Assembly (NCBI GenBank): GCA_951802425.1
Contig: OX637795.1
Coordinates: forward strand, 1,674,001 to 1,738,000
DNA: 64,000 nucleotides
Origin: Clavaria fumosa
Taxonomy: Eukaryota > Basidiomycota > Agaricomycetes > Agaricales > Clavariaceae
Reading direction: 5' to 3'
This document shows, piece after piece, positions 11,051-20,879 of the stretch. How positions within the stretch are numbered: position 1 is the stretch's first letter; each line of letters starts with the position of its first letter. The notes below the pieces were generated by a model. It worked only from the letters and a program-made list of their open reading frames with translations, was not told the DNA's origin and did not search any database. The position numbers and the translations under genes are program-made.

Positions 11051-12110
11051 TTCTGCCCCCTGCCCAATATGCATCTGCAGGTCCCAAGGGCCCAAACCTG
11101 TGCAGTATCAGGTGTGCCCCGAATGGCAGAGGAATACAAGAAAGAGATTGTGCAGCTTCAAGCCTGCCTGGAGCTGTACAAGAGAGAGAGGAGGGCTCCC
11201 ACTGGGGAGAAGGACTGTGCCAGCCCCTTTCCATCCCTGTGCCTGCTGCAAGTATACCCCGATATACTATCTTGCAGTGGAGACATACCCGAATTGGGGC
11301 TGAGGTGAAGGAGGAAGTGAGGCTGGCAGAGCACCCAACCATGGTGCAGCCAGAAGTGGGGAAATGTGTGCCACAAGAGCTAGCCATCCAGGTGCACTTG
11401 GAGGCTCTCAGCACTGACAATGGGGCTACAATGAAGGCCCTTGTCAACTCAGGATGCACCAACTGCTTCATGGACCTGGAGTGGGTGAGAAGAGTGGGAC
11501 TGGAGCCATCTCCTCTGCTGAACCCAATCACAATGTACAATGTGGATTAAGGCATCTCATGACTCTGGGTTACCCACAAGTCTTAACAAGTAAACCCGTG
11601 GGAATACTTGGGGGTCACACAACTCACAGATTCAGGTAACTGAGGGCAGAGATGGTGGAGATGAACTGTTGGGTGGATGAGCAGCTTGCTTCTGGACGAA
11701 TCTGGCCCTCAAAATCCCTGTATGCCAGCCCCTTCTTCTTCAAACATGAGAAGGACAAGCTGTGGCCGATTATCAACTACTCGAGGCTGAATGCACACCT
11801 GATCAAGGACAAGTACCCCCTCCCCTGCATCCAAGACACAGTGGATGTGGTGCTTAAAGGAGTGTCGATCTACTCTAAGATTGATGCAAAGGGAGGTTTC
11901 CCATCCATGCAGGTCTGGCCAGAGCACCAGCACCGCTGTGCCTTCTTGACACCTTGTGGACTCTTTGAACCAGCTGTCATGTGGTTCAGACTGCAGAATG
12001 CACCAGCCACCTTCCAACATTTCATGAACCATGTGCTGAGGGAGGAGATTGCAGGAGGGCATGTCTGAGCATATGTGGATGATGTCATTGTGTAGGATTT
12101 GGCAACACAC
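11051..12110 (+). pseudogene. gypsy copy A protease and N-terminal reverse transcriptase
   Basis: Protease text around the motif VNSGCTNCF (active-site D changed to N; copies B and C read VDSGCTNCF) at about 11440. Then a deletion: the roughly 165 residues between MYNVD and MVEMN present in copy B are replaced by about 100 bp of unrelated sequence (11550-11650). RT follows from 11652 with YSKIDAKGGFPSMQVW and a stop before AYVDDVIV, the YxDD catalytic box. Not functional. Confidence 0.85.
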
Positions 12111-12115
12111 CGGTA

Positions 12116-14389
12116 TTGGATGGATCAGGTCTTGAGGAAGTTTGGAGAGAATGGGTTGTGTCTCAAAGCAAGTTTGAGAAGAGTGAGATCATCTTCCTGG
12201 GGATGAAGATCTCTCACAACTGGCTAGAGCATGACCCAGCCAAGGGTGCGGCAGTCCAAGATTGGCCACATCCTAGGAATGTGAAGGATGTCCAGAAGTT
12301 TAATGGGATGCTAAACTACCACTGTCAACACATCCCAAATCTTTCTGCCTGGGCAAAGCCACTCTTCCAGCTGACTGGGAAGGTTCCATGGAAATGGGAG
12401 GAGGAGGAGGAAGCAGCCTTCCAAGATCTCCACCTGGCACTTGTATCAGCCCCAGTCTTGGCTCTGCCACAAGATAAAGGGAGATGGAAGGTAGAGACAG
12501 ATGCGAGTAACTTGGTGACCAGTGGAGTCCTTTCACAGCAGCAGATGGATGGGACCTGGAGAGTCATGGACTACATCTCCAAGGCCCTCACTGCAGCAGA
12601 GAAGAACTATGACATGTATGACAAGGAGTTCTTAGCAGTGATTCAGGCACTTCGCAAGTGGTGGGCATACCTCATTGGAGTGGATGAGATGATTGAGATC
12701 TGGACAGACCATGCAAACCTCCAGTACTTCTGGAAGCCCCAGAAGTTGAAACCAAGACAGGTCTGTTGGGTTGGGGAGCTCCAGTGCTTTGACTTCGAGA
12801 TAAAGTATTGCACAGGCAAGTCAAACACGAAGGCGGATGCACTCTCCTGGAGACCAGACTATGGAGAGATGGTGGAGGAGGATGCACTGGTGCAGGTTTT
12901 CCTGGAAACAGAAGTCTGTGTGTTGTTCACATCGGAAATGGAGACACTACTCCATAAAAATAGTGTGGTACACATACAGAAGCCAGAGGAGCTTGATGAC
13001 AAGTGGATGCGAGATTGTGCTGGACTCTGGCAAAAGGGGATAGTCACTTGGGTCCCCCTAGGAGCTCATGAGGCTGTCCTCAAATTTGAGCATGACCTCA
13101 AATTTGAGCATGACCTCCCTGCTGCTGGACACCCTGGGCCCCAGAAGTTGAGAGTGGCACTAGTGAAGGGTTATTGGTGGCCAGACATGTTGAAAGATGC
13201 AGATTGGTATGCCCAGGGGTGTGAGACATGCCAGCAGACAAAGCCTGACCATACCAAGCATGCTGCCCCACTGCACCCCCACCCAGTTCCTGATGGTCCC
13301 TGGTCGGTGATCTCATGGGACATAGTTGGTCCCCTCCCCCTCTCCCGTGGACATAATGCCATCCTAGTCATCATCAACAAGTTCACAAAATGGACACTGC
13401 TCGAAGCAATTGGGCTTGACCTCACGGGACTTGGAGTGGTGCACCTCCTCCAGGATCGAGTGTTTTGGGACCATGGAGTCCCTCACAAGGTTGTGAGTGA
13501 CCGAGGCTCCCAGTTCATGTCCAGCTTCATGAAGGAGTTCTACCCCATGATTTGGGTAAAGGCAAATCCAAGTACAGCCTTTCATCCACAGACTGATGGA
13601 CAGACGGAACAGGCAAACCAGGAGATGGAGATCTATCTCCAGGCTTACGTGGACCACCTCCAGGACAACTGGGCTGAGTGGCTGTCCACTGCCGAATTTG
13701 CCCTCAACAACCATGAGCACTCAGCAACAGGACAGATGCTGTTCTTCCTTGAGTACAGCCAGCACCCATGGAATGGGGGACTCCACCCACCATCAGAAGT
13801 AAACCCTGCAGCAGATAAATGGATGGCTAAGCTCATGGAGTCCCAAAAAGCAGCCAAGGAGGTGATGGAGAAAGTGGTGGCAGCAATGAAGAAGAGCTAT
13901 GATAAGGGGAAGCGCCCAAGTCAGGAGTACTCTGAGGGAGATCTGGTCTGGCTGGACACTAGGAACTTAAAGATGGACTGGCCCTCTAAAAAGCTCAGCA
14001 ACAAGCAAGCAGGCCCCTTCGCAGTCAAGGAGAAGGTGGGACCTGCTGGGTATCGCCTCAAGCTCCCCCGGGCCTGGTGCATCCACCGAGTCTTTAATGA
14101 ACTGTTGTTGATGCCATACCATCCCCCTTCCTTCCCTTCTCAGAACCTGCCTCCCCCTCCACCCCCTACAATTGCTGATGACCACCTGGAGTATGATGTG
14201 GAGGAAATCCTTGATGTCAAGAAGGTGGGGCATGGGGTGAAGTACTTGGTGAAATGGTTGGGATACCCAGTGGAAGAAAACACTTGGGAGCCCTGTAGGA
14301 ACCTCACTAATGTAATGTTGCTGCTCCAGGACTTCTTCCTTGCCCACCCTGACAAAGCCAAGCTAGCTGGTTGGGACACCCAGCCTTAA
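12116..14389 (+). pseudogene. gypsy copy A RT thumb, RNase H, integrase and chromodomain
   Basis: A 757-codon open frame that is only the C-terminal two-thirds of Pol. It has the RT connection (FNGMLNYHCQHIPNLSAWAK), RNase H (VETDASNLVTSGVL), the integrase zinc-binding region (GHPGPQKLRVAL...CETC), the integrase core with WDIVGPLP, VVSDRGSQF and DGQTEQANQEME (the D, D, E triad region), and a C-terminal chromodomain (VEEILDVKKVGHGVKYLVKW, then NTWEPCRNL). It stops with TAA just before the polypurine tract. Long but orphaned, since the upstream catalytic half is broken. Confidence 0.9.
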
Positions 14390-14400
14390 GAGGGGGGTGA

Positions 14401-14690
14401 TGTTAGGATTGCTTACATAAGCCATCCCAAAGAGGAGTTGTGGAGAAACTGGGGAGGGTTGTCGGAAGGTCACATGACCTGTGGCTGGGGTGGGATTACA
14501 TAATTGTAAGACCACATGACCTGAGGCCTGGGCATGTCACGTGATCCGAGGGTCTGAGTGTGGGAACACCGGAAAGTGCCGAAGCTCTCACTATAAGTAC
14601 CTTGTTGTTTCCTTTTTTGTACTCTTTTCCCCTTATCTTAGTATTGTCATCATGACCTTGCCCCTAAGTTATGTGAGACCCAGTCTGATA
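14401..14690 (+). repeat. 3' LTR of gypsy copy A
   Basis: 290 bp, TGTTAGGATTGC...CAGTCTGATA. Contains ATCACATGACC-type sites (decayed CACGTG boxes; one intact TCACGTGA remains near 14537) and a weak AT-rich core (CTATAAGTA near 14592). CpG-poor relative to the LTR of copy C. Confidence 0.92.
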
Positions 14691-14781
14691 CTACAGCTAA
14701 GACACATTGAGACCAGCTGGAGTAGTCACTAGCTGCAGCTGGTCTAGCTGGCTCATGACTAGTCTAGCTGTGGCAACACTA

Positions 14782-15074
14782 TTTCCACTGGACAGGTCTC
14801 TTACAGGAGAAGGATATCCTAATATCTCCACTGGACAGGTCTCTTACAGGAGAAGGATATCCTAATATCTCCACTGGACAGGTCTCTTACAGGAGAAGGA
14901 TATCCTAATATCTCTCTGCTGGACAGGTCTCATACTGGAGAAGGATATCCTCCAGTGGACTTGTATTATACTAAGGATGTGGATATCTCTGGTGGAATCT
15001 GGTACCATGTTATATACAGGGGATATGCAGCATCTGGTACATAGTTATATACTACAATATCCAACTGAACTATT
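14782..15074 (-). repeat. 45-bp tandem repeats (right arm) and terminus
   Basis: Continuation of the inverted array interrupted at 9094: four more units of GGATATCCTAATATCTCC. It ends in GGATATCCTCCAGTGGACTT and then GTATTATACTAAGGAT (to about 14976), the inverse of the sequence at 4549-4590. 14977-15074 is unassigned, with a repeated ATCTGGTAC motif. Confidence 0.85.
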
Positions 15075-15311
15075 GTGGTGGGTGTGGGAGGAGTAATAAG
15101 ATGCACTGCTCTTGCTCTGTCCCAGGAGGGAGACCTTGAGGTGATGCCTCTTGCATCAGAGCACTGCCTTTTCCTGGTGGATCTGCTTGTCGATCTCCTT
15201 GCCAATGCGGCGGGTGTGAGACTCGGTGAGCTCGTGTGCCTCGTGCTTTGCCAGCGTCTTGTCATGTGGGGGCATGAGGATGGCGGTGAGTGGGTCGTCG
15301 TTGATGCGCAT
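15075..15311 (-). pseudogene. Captured fragment of a heterotrimeric G-protein alpha gene (5' end)
   Basis: On the minus strand an ATG at 15311 opens MRINDDPLTAILMPP, then HTRRIGKEIDKQIHQEKAVL, a stop, CKRHHLKVSLLGQSKSS. This lines up with the N-terminus of fungal G-alpha subunits, which typically read DDPLT...PP, then a basic/acidic helix ending in IDEQLxxE, then KxxKVLLLGQSESGKST. The P-loop is damaged (GQSKSSAS instead of GQSESGKST) and a TGA lies before it. Only the first exon region is present. It lies among transposon debris, so it is a captured, non-functional piece. Confidence 0.75.
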
Positions 15312-15480
15312 GTCTTGGGCGGGGGTTCTGGGTGAATTGATGGGGAGAAGGGGAAAGGGGGTGGGAAGGAGGGGTGCAGGTACAGATACGGGTGAGGCGC
15401 AAGATGGGTGTTGCGAATGAGGAAGAGGAGGAGGAGGAGGAGGAGGAGGAGGAGAAGGGAGCTGTGAGCATTGTAGGTTT
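15312..15480. repeat. Purine-rich and (GAG)n stretch upstream of the G-alpha fragment
   Basis: A GGGAGAAGGGG-type purine run and a (GAG)n microsatellite at about 15420-15460. Could be the original 5' UTR of the captured gene fragment on the minus strand (CT-rich leader), since pyrimidine-rich leaders are common in fungal genes. Confidence 0.6.
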
Positions 15481-15584
15481 AAAAAGATGACAGAAATTTC
15501 ATGTTTAAAATTCTATGTTTACAGTAATCGAATCATCGAATGAAATCCTTTTAGAGATTATGATCACATGATCTTTGTATCAGC
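15481..15584. other. Unassigned spacer
   Basis: AT-rich spacer; no coding potential or repeat seen. Confidence 0.5.
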
Positions 15585-15703
15585 CACAGCCTCACGGCCC
15601 GGCTCAGGGCTTGCAAATGTCTGGGCTGGGCCAAAAGCCTCCAGAAGCCGACCAGACGGCCCGGCCCGGCTGATGGCCCAAAGCTGGGCTGTGTCCATCA
15701 CTA
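15585..15703 (-). repeat. GC-rich hAT terminus
   Basis: Cytosine/guanine-rich text (GGCCCGGCTCAGGGC, GGGCTGGGCC ...) ending in CCATCACTA. Inverted it starts TAGTGATGGACACAGCCC, the same style as the GC-rich hAT termini at 36922 (TAGTGCTGTGCAGGGCC) and 50486 (TAGTGATGGGGAAGG). No partner end was found, so it is a truncated end. Confidence 0.6.
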
Positions 15704-16110
15704 CACACCCCAAGTGCAGCAATGTCATCAATCTTGGCCTTGATAAATTGGAGAGTTATGAAGAATGCACTACTCTCAGCCCAGCTTACAAACTTGCAAT
15801 GAGTATGTTTCCTTGAGTTTTGTTCTGACATCTTTTACAGTTCTCAATCTGTCAATCAAGCTTGCTTGGCTCATCAGAAACCAGCTGCAGGATGTACCAA
15901 TTGCAAGGCAGGAACTTATGCAACAGGTAAGTCTATTCTTGCTCATGGTTATGCATACTAATAATTCAGCAGCTTTGGCCAATCTTCAATCAACTTAATG
16001 AGTGGGTTACTACAGGCCAAGACCAATGTGTGCCACCTGCCACCACTCTCAAGGCCCAATCAAGAGTGCACCAACTCCTTGGTCTATATCAAGAAAGCCT
16101 GCTTGAATCA
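15704..16110 (+). pseudogene. Transposase-like fragment with intron remnants (probable hAT)
   Basis: Three short coding-like pieces: NLGLDKLESYEECTTLSPAY (about 15732-15800), then after an intron-like gap ending in TTTTACAG, NLSIKLAWLIRNQLQDVPIA (about 15845-15905), then after GTAAGT...CTACAG a third piece. The first two resemble the segment of fungal hAT transposases that ends in a Lys/Trp-rich stretch (SIKLAWL). The family call is moderate; no start, no catalytic residues visible. Confidence 0.45.
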
Positions 16111-16394
16111 CAAGATTTTATTTTTATTTTATTTTATTTTATTTTGTTCCATTAGACTCCTGTTGGGGCTTAGCCCTATGTTGGAGTATGCTACCATGTT
16201 ACATCTTGTCCTGTACTATAAGGTGTATTACCACAAGAGCTCCGGGTCACTTGGCGAACACCATCACATGTATGCACTTGAAATTACTTATAAGGGGTCA
16301 GAGCCAGGTGCGTCAAAAACCCCTGGTGGGGGAAAAGCTACCAGATGACATTGGAATCTACACTATAAATGCTGTCTCCATTTAAGATTTGAGC
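16111..16394. other. (TTTTA)n tract and spacer
   Basis: A TTTTA microsatellite at 16117-16144, which on the minus strand is an (TAAAA)n tail such as LINE or SINE insertions leave. The rest (16145-16394) has no recognisable feature. The LINE 3' end lies close by (about 16395), so the tract may belong to an older insertion. Confidence 0.5.
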
Positions 16395-19300
16395 ATTGTT
16401 GTCATCCTTTTCTGTCTATGTGACCTCAATGTGTGGGCATGGGGTTGATGTGGAATTCCACTGTGCATGTGCATTGTTGGCATTTGGGGTCAGTCGCCTT
16501 TCTCGTTTGAAGCGTTTCGAGGCCATCATGTACTTCACGACCTTCTTGGCTGCTGTCGGATCTGTCAGTAGGTATGCGAGGCTGCGGGCACCCCTGCCCA
16601 GGCTGCCAAGTATCGCATTTCTTCGGGTGGTTGTGCAAGTGCAAGTGAGGAGGAAGTGTCTGACCGTCTCCTCTTCCTGCCCACAGTACGGGCATCAGGG
16701 GTTGTCAACAGCTCCTATCCTGAAGAGGTGTTGTCGTAGTGGGGCGTGGCCGGTTCATAGTTGTAGGAGGATGGTTGAGTGGAGTCTAGGTAATTCCTTG
16801 ACGAGTCATAGGAAGCCTTTTGAGGGTGGCGAATCGTCGATGTTCTTCATGTGGTTGTAGTGTGGCAAGCCCCTCCACCATAGTTTAGCTCTCTCCTGTA
16901 TGGATTGTCTAAGTGTTAATGATATCGCCGCCTTGCTGCCCGCCACCTTCGTCTTGAGTATTCGAGGGAGTCCTTCCTCCGGGCTGGATAGGCCTTGGGC
17001 CACCTCCTTTGCCTTCCTGTCTGCTAACTCGTTACCTGATACTCCTTGGTGGCTGGGGATCCATATCGCCTTGAATTGCACTCCCTGTCTTGCTGTGTGT
17101 ATGCATTCGATTGTGGCTTCGAAGGCACGCAGTAGGTCGTGCGAGGGTGCCGGTCGGGCCAGTTGCATGGAGGGCGGCTTGGTTGTCCGTGGCAAAGGCT
17201 ACCGTGTTGTATCTTCCTTTCTCTGCTTGGAGTAGGTGTGCTCCCAGTACAAGTGTGGCCACCTCTGCTGCATAAACCATGTGCCAGGTCTGCTTACCTA
17301 GGTGTAGTTGAAGGGACTTGGGTGGGTGGTTTCCCCGAAATAGTACTGCTGCTGCGCCTATACCTCCCTCATATCCAGACCTGTCAGTGAAGATGTTGAT
17401 ATCCGCTTCCCCCTCCCTCAGACTCTGAATGGCTTCTTCCTTGCTCAGTTGGATCTCTATCCGTACTAGCGGTGCCTGTTTGGGGTGTTGTCCAATCGCA
17501 GGGGTCTTCTCTATTGTTTCCGGGCTGATCCTTCTGAAGTCCATGGTGAGTTGGTGGAGCGGTGAGAGGTGGGCTTTTGGGGTGTGTTTGTGGGCCTGGG
17601 AGAGGTGAGAGTGGATTGGGTGAGACCTAGGGAGTGTCGCCATTCGTAGCAACACTGCCAGGCATAGTGTTAGGGCCTGTCCCATCTTGTAAATAATACC
17701 GTAAGTTGATTTGTTGGTGACCAATCCTGAGATCTCAGTAAGACCAATCAACTGTTGAGTACAATTGAGAATACTCAGTCCTGGAAGGTCGTGGAGACAT
17801 CTGACAAGTTGTAAGAACAGGAAGAGACAAGTTGGGAGAGGGAAGACGTCGCTGGGAAGGTCATGAAGTCAGTAGACAAAGCATAGGAAGAGAAATAGAC
17901 GAATTGAGAGGAAAAAATATCACTGAGAAGGTCACAAAGTCGACTGATGAAGTGTAAAAAAGGAAATAGACAAGGTGAAAGAAAGAAGTGTTGTTGAGAA
18001 GGTCGCAAGTAGTTGCGATGGCATCGAGAAGTGAATCGGTGAAGGCAATGACTTTGCCAACCGACGAGAGAACCTGTAGGGTTCAGAGAATCAGTACCAA
18101 GACAAAGTAAAGGAAATACTTAGGCATGCGAGTTGTATGAGTGTGGAGGATGAGTTTAGAAAGAAGCAGAGTAGTCTTGGTGTTGTCAAGGTCACCAAGT
18201 GAGACAAGACCTATCAATTGTGATGGTCCCAAGCTCAAAGGGTGTGATAGCCTTAAGCTTAAACCAATGCGCATCAATATCAAGTCTAGAGTACTGTAAG
18301 TACATGCAAGACTTTACATATGTGCATACAGGAAGTAAAACAGAAAAGGAAAGGTACAGAGGTTGCCAGGCAACAAGACTATAGTAGTACGGGGTATGTT
18401 TAGTCATAAAGTGACTATGCGCATGTTCTACTAAGGTTGTGAGGGGTTAGGAACACATAGGTAAGGTTGTGAATATGACCTGTCATGGGTCACAACCTGG
18501 TTAAATAAGTACATACATAACTATAACTATGCATAATGTAGTTGTAGACATCTGAGGAAAAGAAGGGGAGCATAATTTGAAGGGTATATGCAGCTGACTG
18601 TTGGTGGTGCATTTGAGCGTTAAGATCACAAGGTCATAAGAGTGGTCATGTGGGTGACACTAGTGATGCAGGTGACTTTGGGCAGGAGGTCATGTGGGTA
18701 ACACTGGTAATGCGGGTAATGGCTGTAACACTGGTAACATATTAGCACTGGTAGTGGTAGTGCCAGGGGTGCCATGTGGCAAGTCACGTGCTGGCTGAAG
18801 AAGATGCGCAATGGCATGTCATGCATCGAGATGATGAGTTTGAATGAAGAGTATGCATGGGCAAAGTGTAGAGAGGCGTCGTGAGTATGGCATGGTGGTT
18901 GCGAGTGTCACATGAGGGTGGAGGAGGTCGGGGAGGCTTCCAGAAGAGGACGGTGGGTTCCAGAAGTGTATAGTGGGGCTCGCGAGGTTGTAGAGGGCCA
19001 TTGGGAGGTTCGTAGGTGTCAGTAAAGTCAGCTTGGGCAAGGGAAAAATGAATGGGTCCTGACATGTAGTCTGTTGACTAGTAGGTGGAATGGTAGGATA
19101 TTTGTGTGTGCTTCGATGGTGTCCGTGGCTGTCGTTTTCATCGGTTCTAGTGTGAGTAGGGCTTGCCGTTGTATCCTGGCTAGTTGTCCTCCCGTTCCGG
19201 TCCTTCTGTTTGATTGTGTGTTGTGCTTCCTCTGAGGGTTCCCCCAGATGTCGACTGCATACAGCATTCTGGGTACGCATACTGACAGATATAGCCTTCT

Positions 19301-20870
19301 TGCGAGGTGGAGTGGGATTCTGCATAGCGGCTTGGCGATTATTCTTGCCTGCGATGCCCAATATGTACCTTTGGCGAGCGAGCTTGTGATTTGCTCTTTC
19401 CAAGAGAGGGTCTGGTTGAGTATAACTCTGAGGAACTTTGTGCTTTGGGATGGCCGAATCGTGTGGTCTCCTATGGTGATTGCCTTCCTAGGCTCCAGTT
19501 GTCGCTTTCTTGGTTGGAGTAACCTGGGTACTTGCCTGCAGGAAAAGCTGATCAGTGCACACTTTGGAATCTCTACCTCACAGTTGTGGGACTTGGCCCA
19601 GTCCAGGAAGCCACCTGGTTTTTCCATGATGTTCTTGAGCATGAGGTTCACTTCCTCAAAGTTTTGACCCCTTGCCAGAAAGACCTGGTCGTTGATAAAA
19701 CCACTGGCAGTCTGGTTGTTGGCCCTGTCTGTGGCGACGGTCTCAAGGGCTGGGGAGTTGTAAACTAAGTAGCATATTGGTGAGAGGGGGCAGCCTTGGT
19801 CTAGGCCTGCGGTTATCTCGAGGGGTTCTGACCTGAAGTCATCAAAAACTATGCTGGTGGAGTGGTCACATAGCTTCTCTTGTGGTATGCCCCTTTGTCA
19901 CATTCCATGTTGCAGCATTCGGATGTTGATGCTGGGGAAGGCCCCCTTGATATCTAGAAAAAGTCCGGATACCACCTTGTGTCGACACCAAGCATCCTTT
20001 ATGTACTTGGTCACCAGGTGTAGGGCATCGGTGGCGGTTCTGCCTGGTCTCCCACCGAAGTGTTTGTCCAGTAGGAGTCGAAATTTCTCTAGTATGTATG
20101 TTAGATCTTCAGCTACCGCCATGGACAAGGGCTGGCGAGTGTCTTGAGGAGAATGATTGGTCTGTATGCTTTCGGAATTGTGTAGTCGGGGCGATTGGGC
20201 TTGCATAGGACTATCATATCATACGTCTTCCATGCCGCAGGGTAATTGTTCAGCCTGAACATCGCTCTGTATATTTGTACTAGATGTGGGGTCAGAATGT
20301 CAGCTGAACATTTGAGCATGATGTTGGCGATGTCCCCCTCCATAACCGCCTTGTATGGTTTGAGGTGTCGGATCATTCTGTGGATTTGCTCAGCTGTGAT
20401 GTAGTGGAATTTGGTGACTGGTGGTGGGTATTGCCTGTCTAGGGCAGGGGGGTCATGGCGGAGGGGGAAAGAATACCGTGTGGAGGGCTCTACTTTTATT
20501 GTGGCTATTGGGACTGTTGATCCTGTGGGGTTTTGGAGGTTGGGTAGGCATGCTAGTGTGCAGTCATTCGCGTTGGATGCGGTGTACCTGTTAATGGCCC
20601 AGATGGAGTGGTCAGTCACGTCCTCTAGCCATTGGGTCCAGTGCTCTTGTTTCATGGCATTTATGAGCTGCGTGTACCTATTCCTTGCTTTTCGTGCCTC
20701 CTTGTGGATTGGGTGCACGGGCGTGAGGTGGTGGTGCGGGCCTTGAGGGTGGGTATCTCTATCGTAGTTAGTATGGGGAGGTGGTCCACTTTGGGGGGTG
20801 CTCTCTCTGGGGCTGTGTTACAATATACCACCGTTTGGACTAGAGCACTTGATAAGAAAACCTTGTCCAC
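16395..20870 (-). pseudogene. LINE (non-LTR retrotransposon), 5'-truncated and split
   Basis: Minus-strand ORF2 remnant. Near 20820-20750 the end of an AP-endonuclease domain (PPKVDHLPILTTIEI). From 20718 RT: AYRPIILLKTLASP, FGGRPGRTATDAL, catalytic box A LDIKGAFPSI near 19945-19980, GLDQGCPLSP, and box C as FINDQVFL (usual FxDD; first Asp lost) near 19690. RT ends at about 19065 and resumes at 17667 with LRMATLPRSHP, then an RNase H domain (FTDRSGYEGGIGAAAVL, ATDNQAALH, WIPSHQGVSGNELAD) and a C-terminal CCHC-like cluster (about 16720-16620). The EN-RT-RNase H order fits Tad1-like fungal LINEs. Multiple stops and frameshifts. Confidence 0.9.
17668..19064. mobile_element. 1.4-kb solo-LTR-like insertion in the LINE
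   Basis: Splits the LINE between NRL and CLAVLLRMATLP; joining the two sides restores HLLVNRLCLAVLLR. The insert begins TGTTAGGGCC (plus strand, 17668) and ends GGTCCTGACA (19064), i.e. TG...CA with 10-bp inverted ends. Flanks CATAG (17663-17667) and TGTAG (19065-19069) could be a decayed 5-bp target duplication. No protein is encoded. A partial, diverged copy lies at 2101. The length is unusual for an LTR of this window (others 124-305 bp), so assignment to LTR rather than another element type is an inference. Confidence 0.65.
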
Positions 20871-20879
20871 ATTTTGGTC

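Larger units (their letters stand above)
9606..14690 (+). mobile_element. Ty3/gypsy chromodomain retrotransposon, copy A (decayed)
   Basis: Flanked by a perfect CTACA target duplication (9601-9605 and 14691-14695). 5' LTR at 9606-9817, 3' LTR at 14401-14690. The 3' LTR follows a polypurine tract (AAGAGGGGGGTGA). Order inside: leader of about 460 bp, gag, protease, RT, RNase H, integrase, chromodomain. Many C-to-T changes at former CpGs, stop codons and one internal deletion near 11550-11650 make it inactive. It is the oldest looking of the three gypsy copies. Confidence 0.95.
9095..14781. mobile_element. AGCT-rich hAT-type MITE carrying gypsy copy A
   Basis: The termini are TAGTGTTGCCACAGCTA (9095) and, inverted, the same sequence ending at 14781 (TAGCTGTGGCAACACTA). 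The flanking 8-mers TCTCCACT (9087-9094) and TTTCCACT (14782-14789) differ at one base, a slightly decayed hAT target duplication. The element proper is only 9095-9605 plus 14691-14781 and is packed with subterminal AGCTATGGCT/TAGCTG motifs, as in non-autonomous hATs. It has no coding region. Gypsy copy A was inserted into it later. Confidence 0.8.

Noticed and set aside
12116..14389. 757-codon frame as a functional polymerase gene
   Set aside because: It lacks the RT catalytic half; the upstream part is broken by stops and a deletion.
15420..15460. (GAG)n run as a coding poly-Glu tract
   Set aside because: Simple microsatellite; no open frame with support around it.
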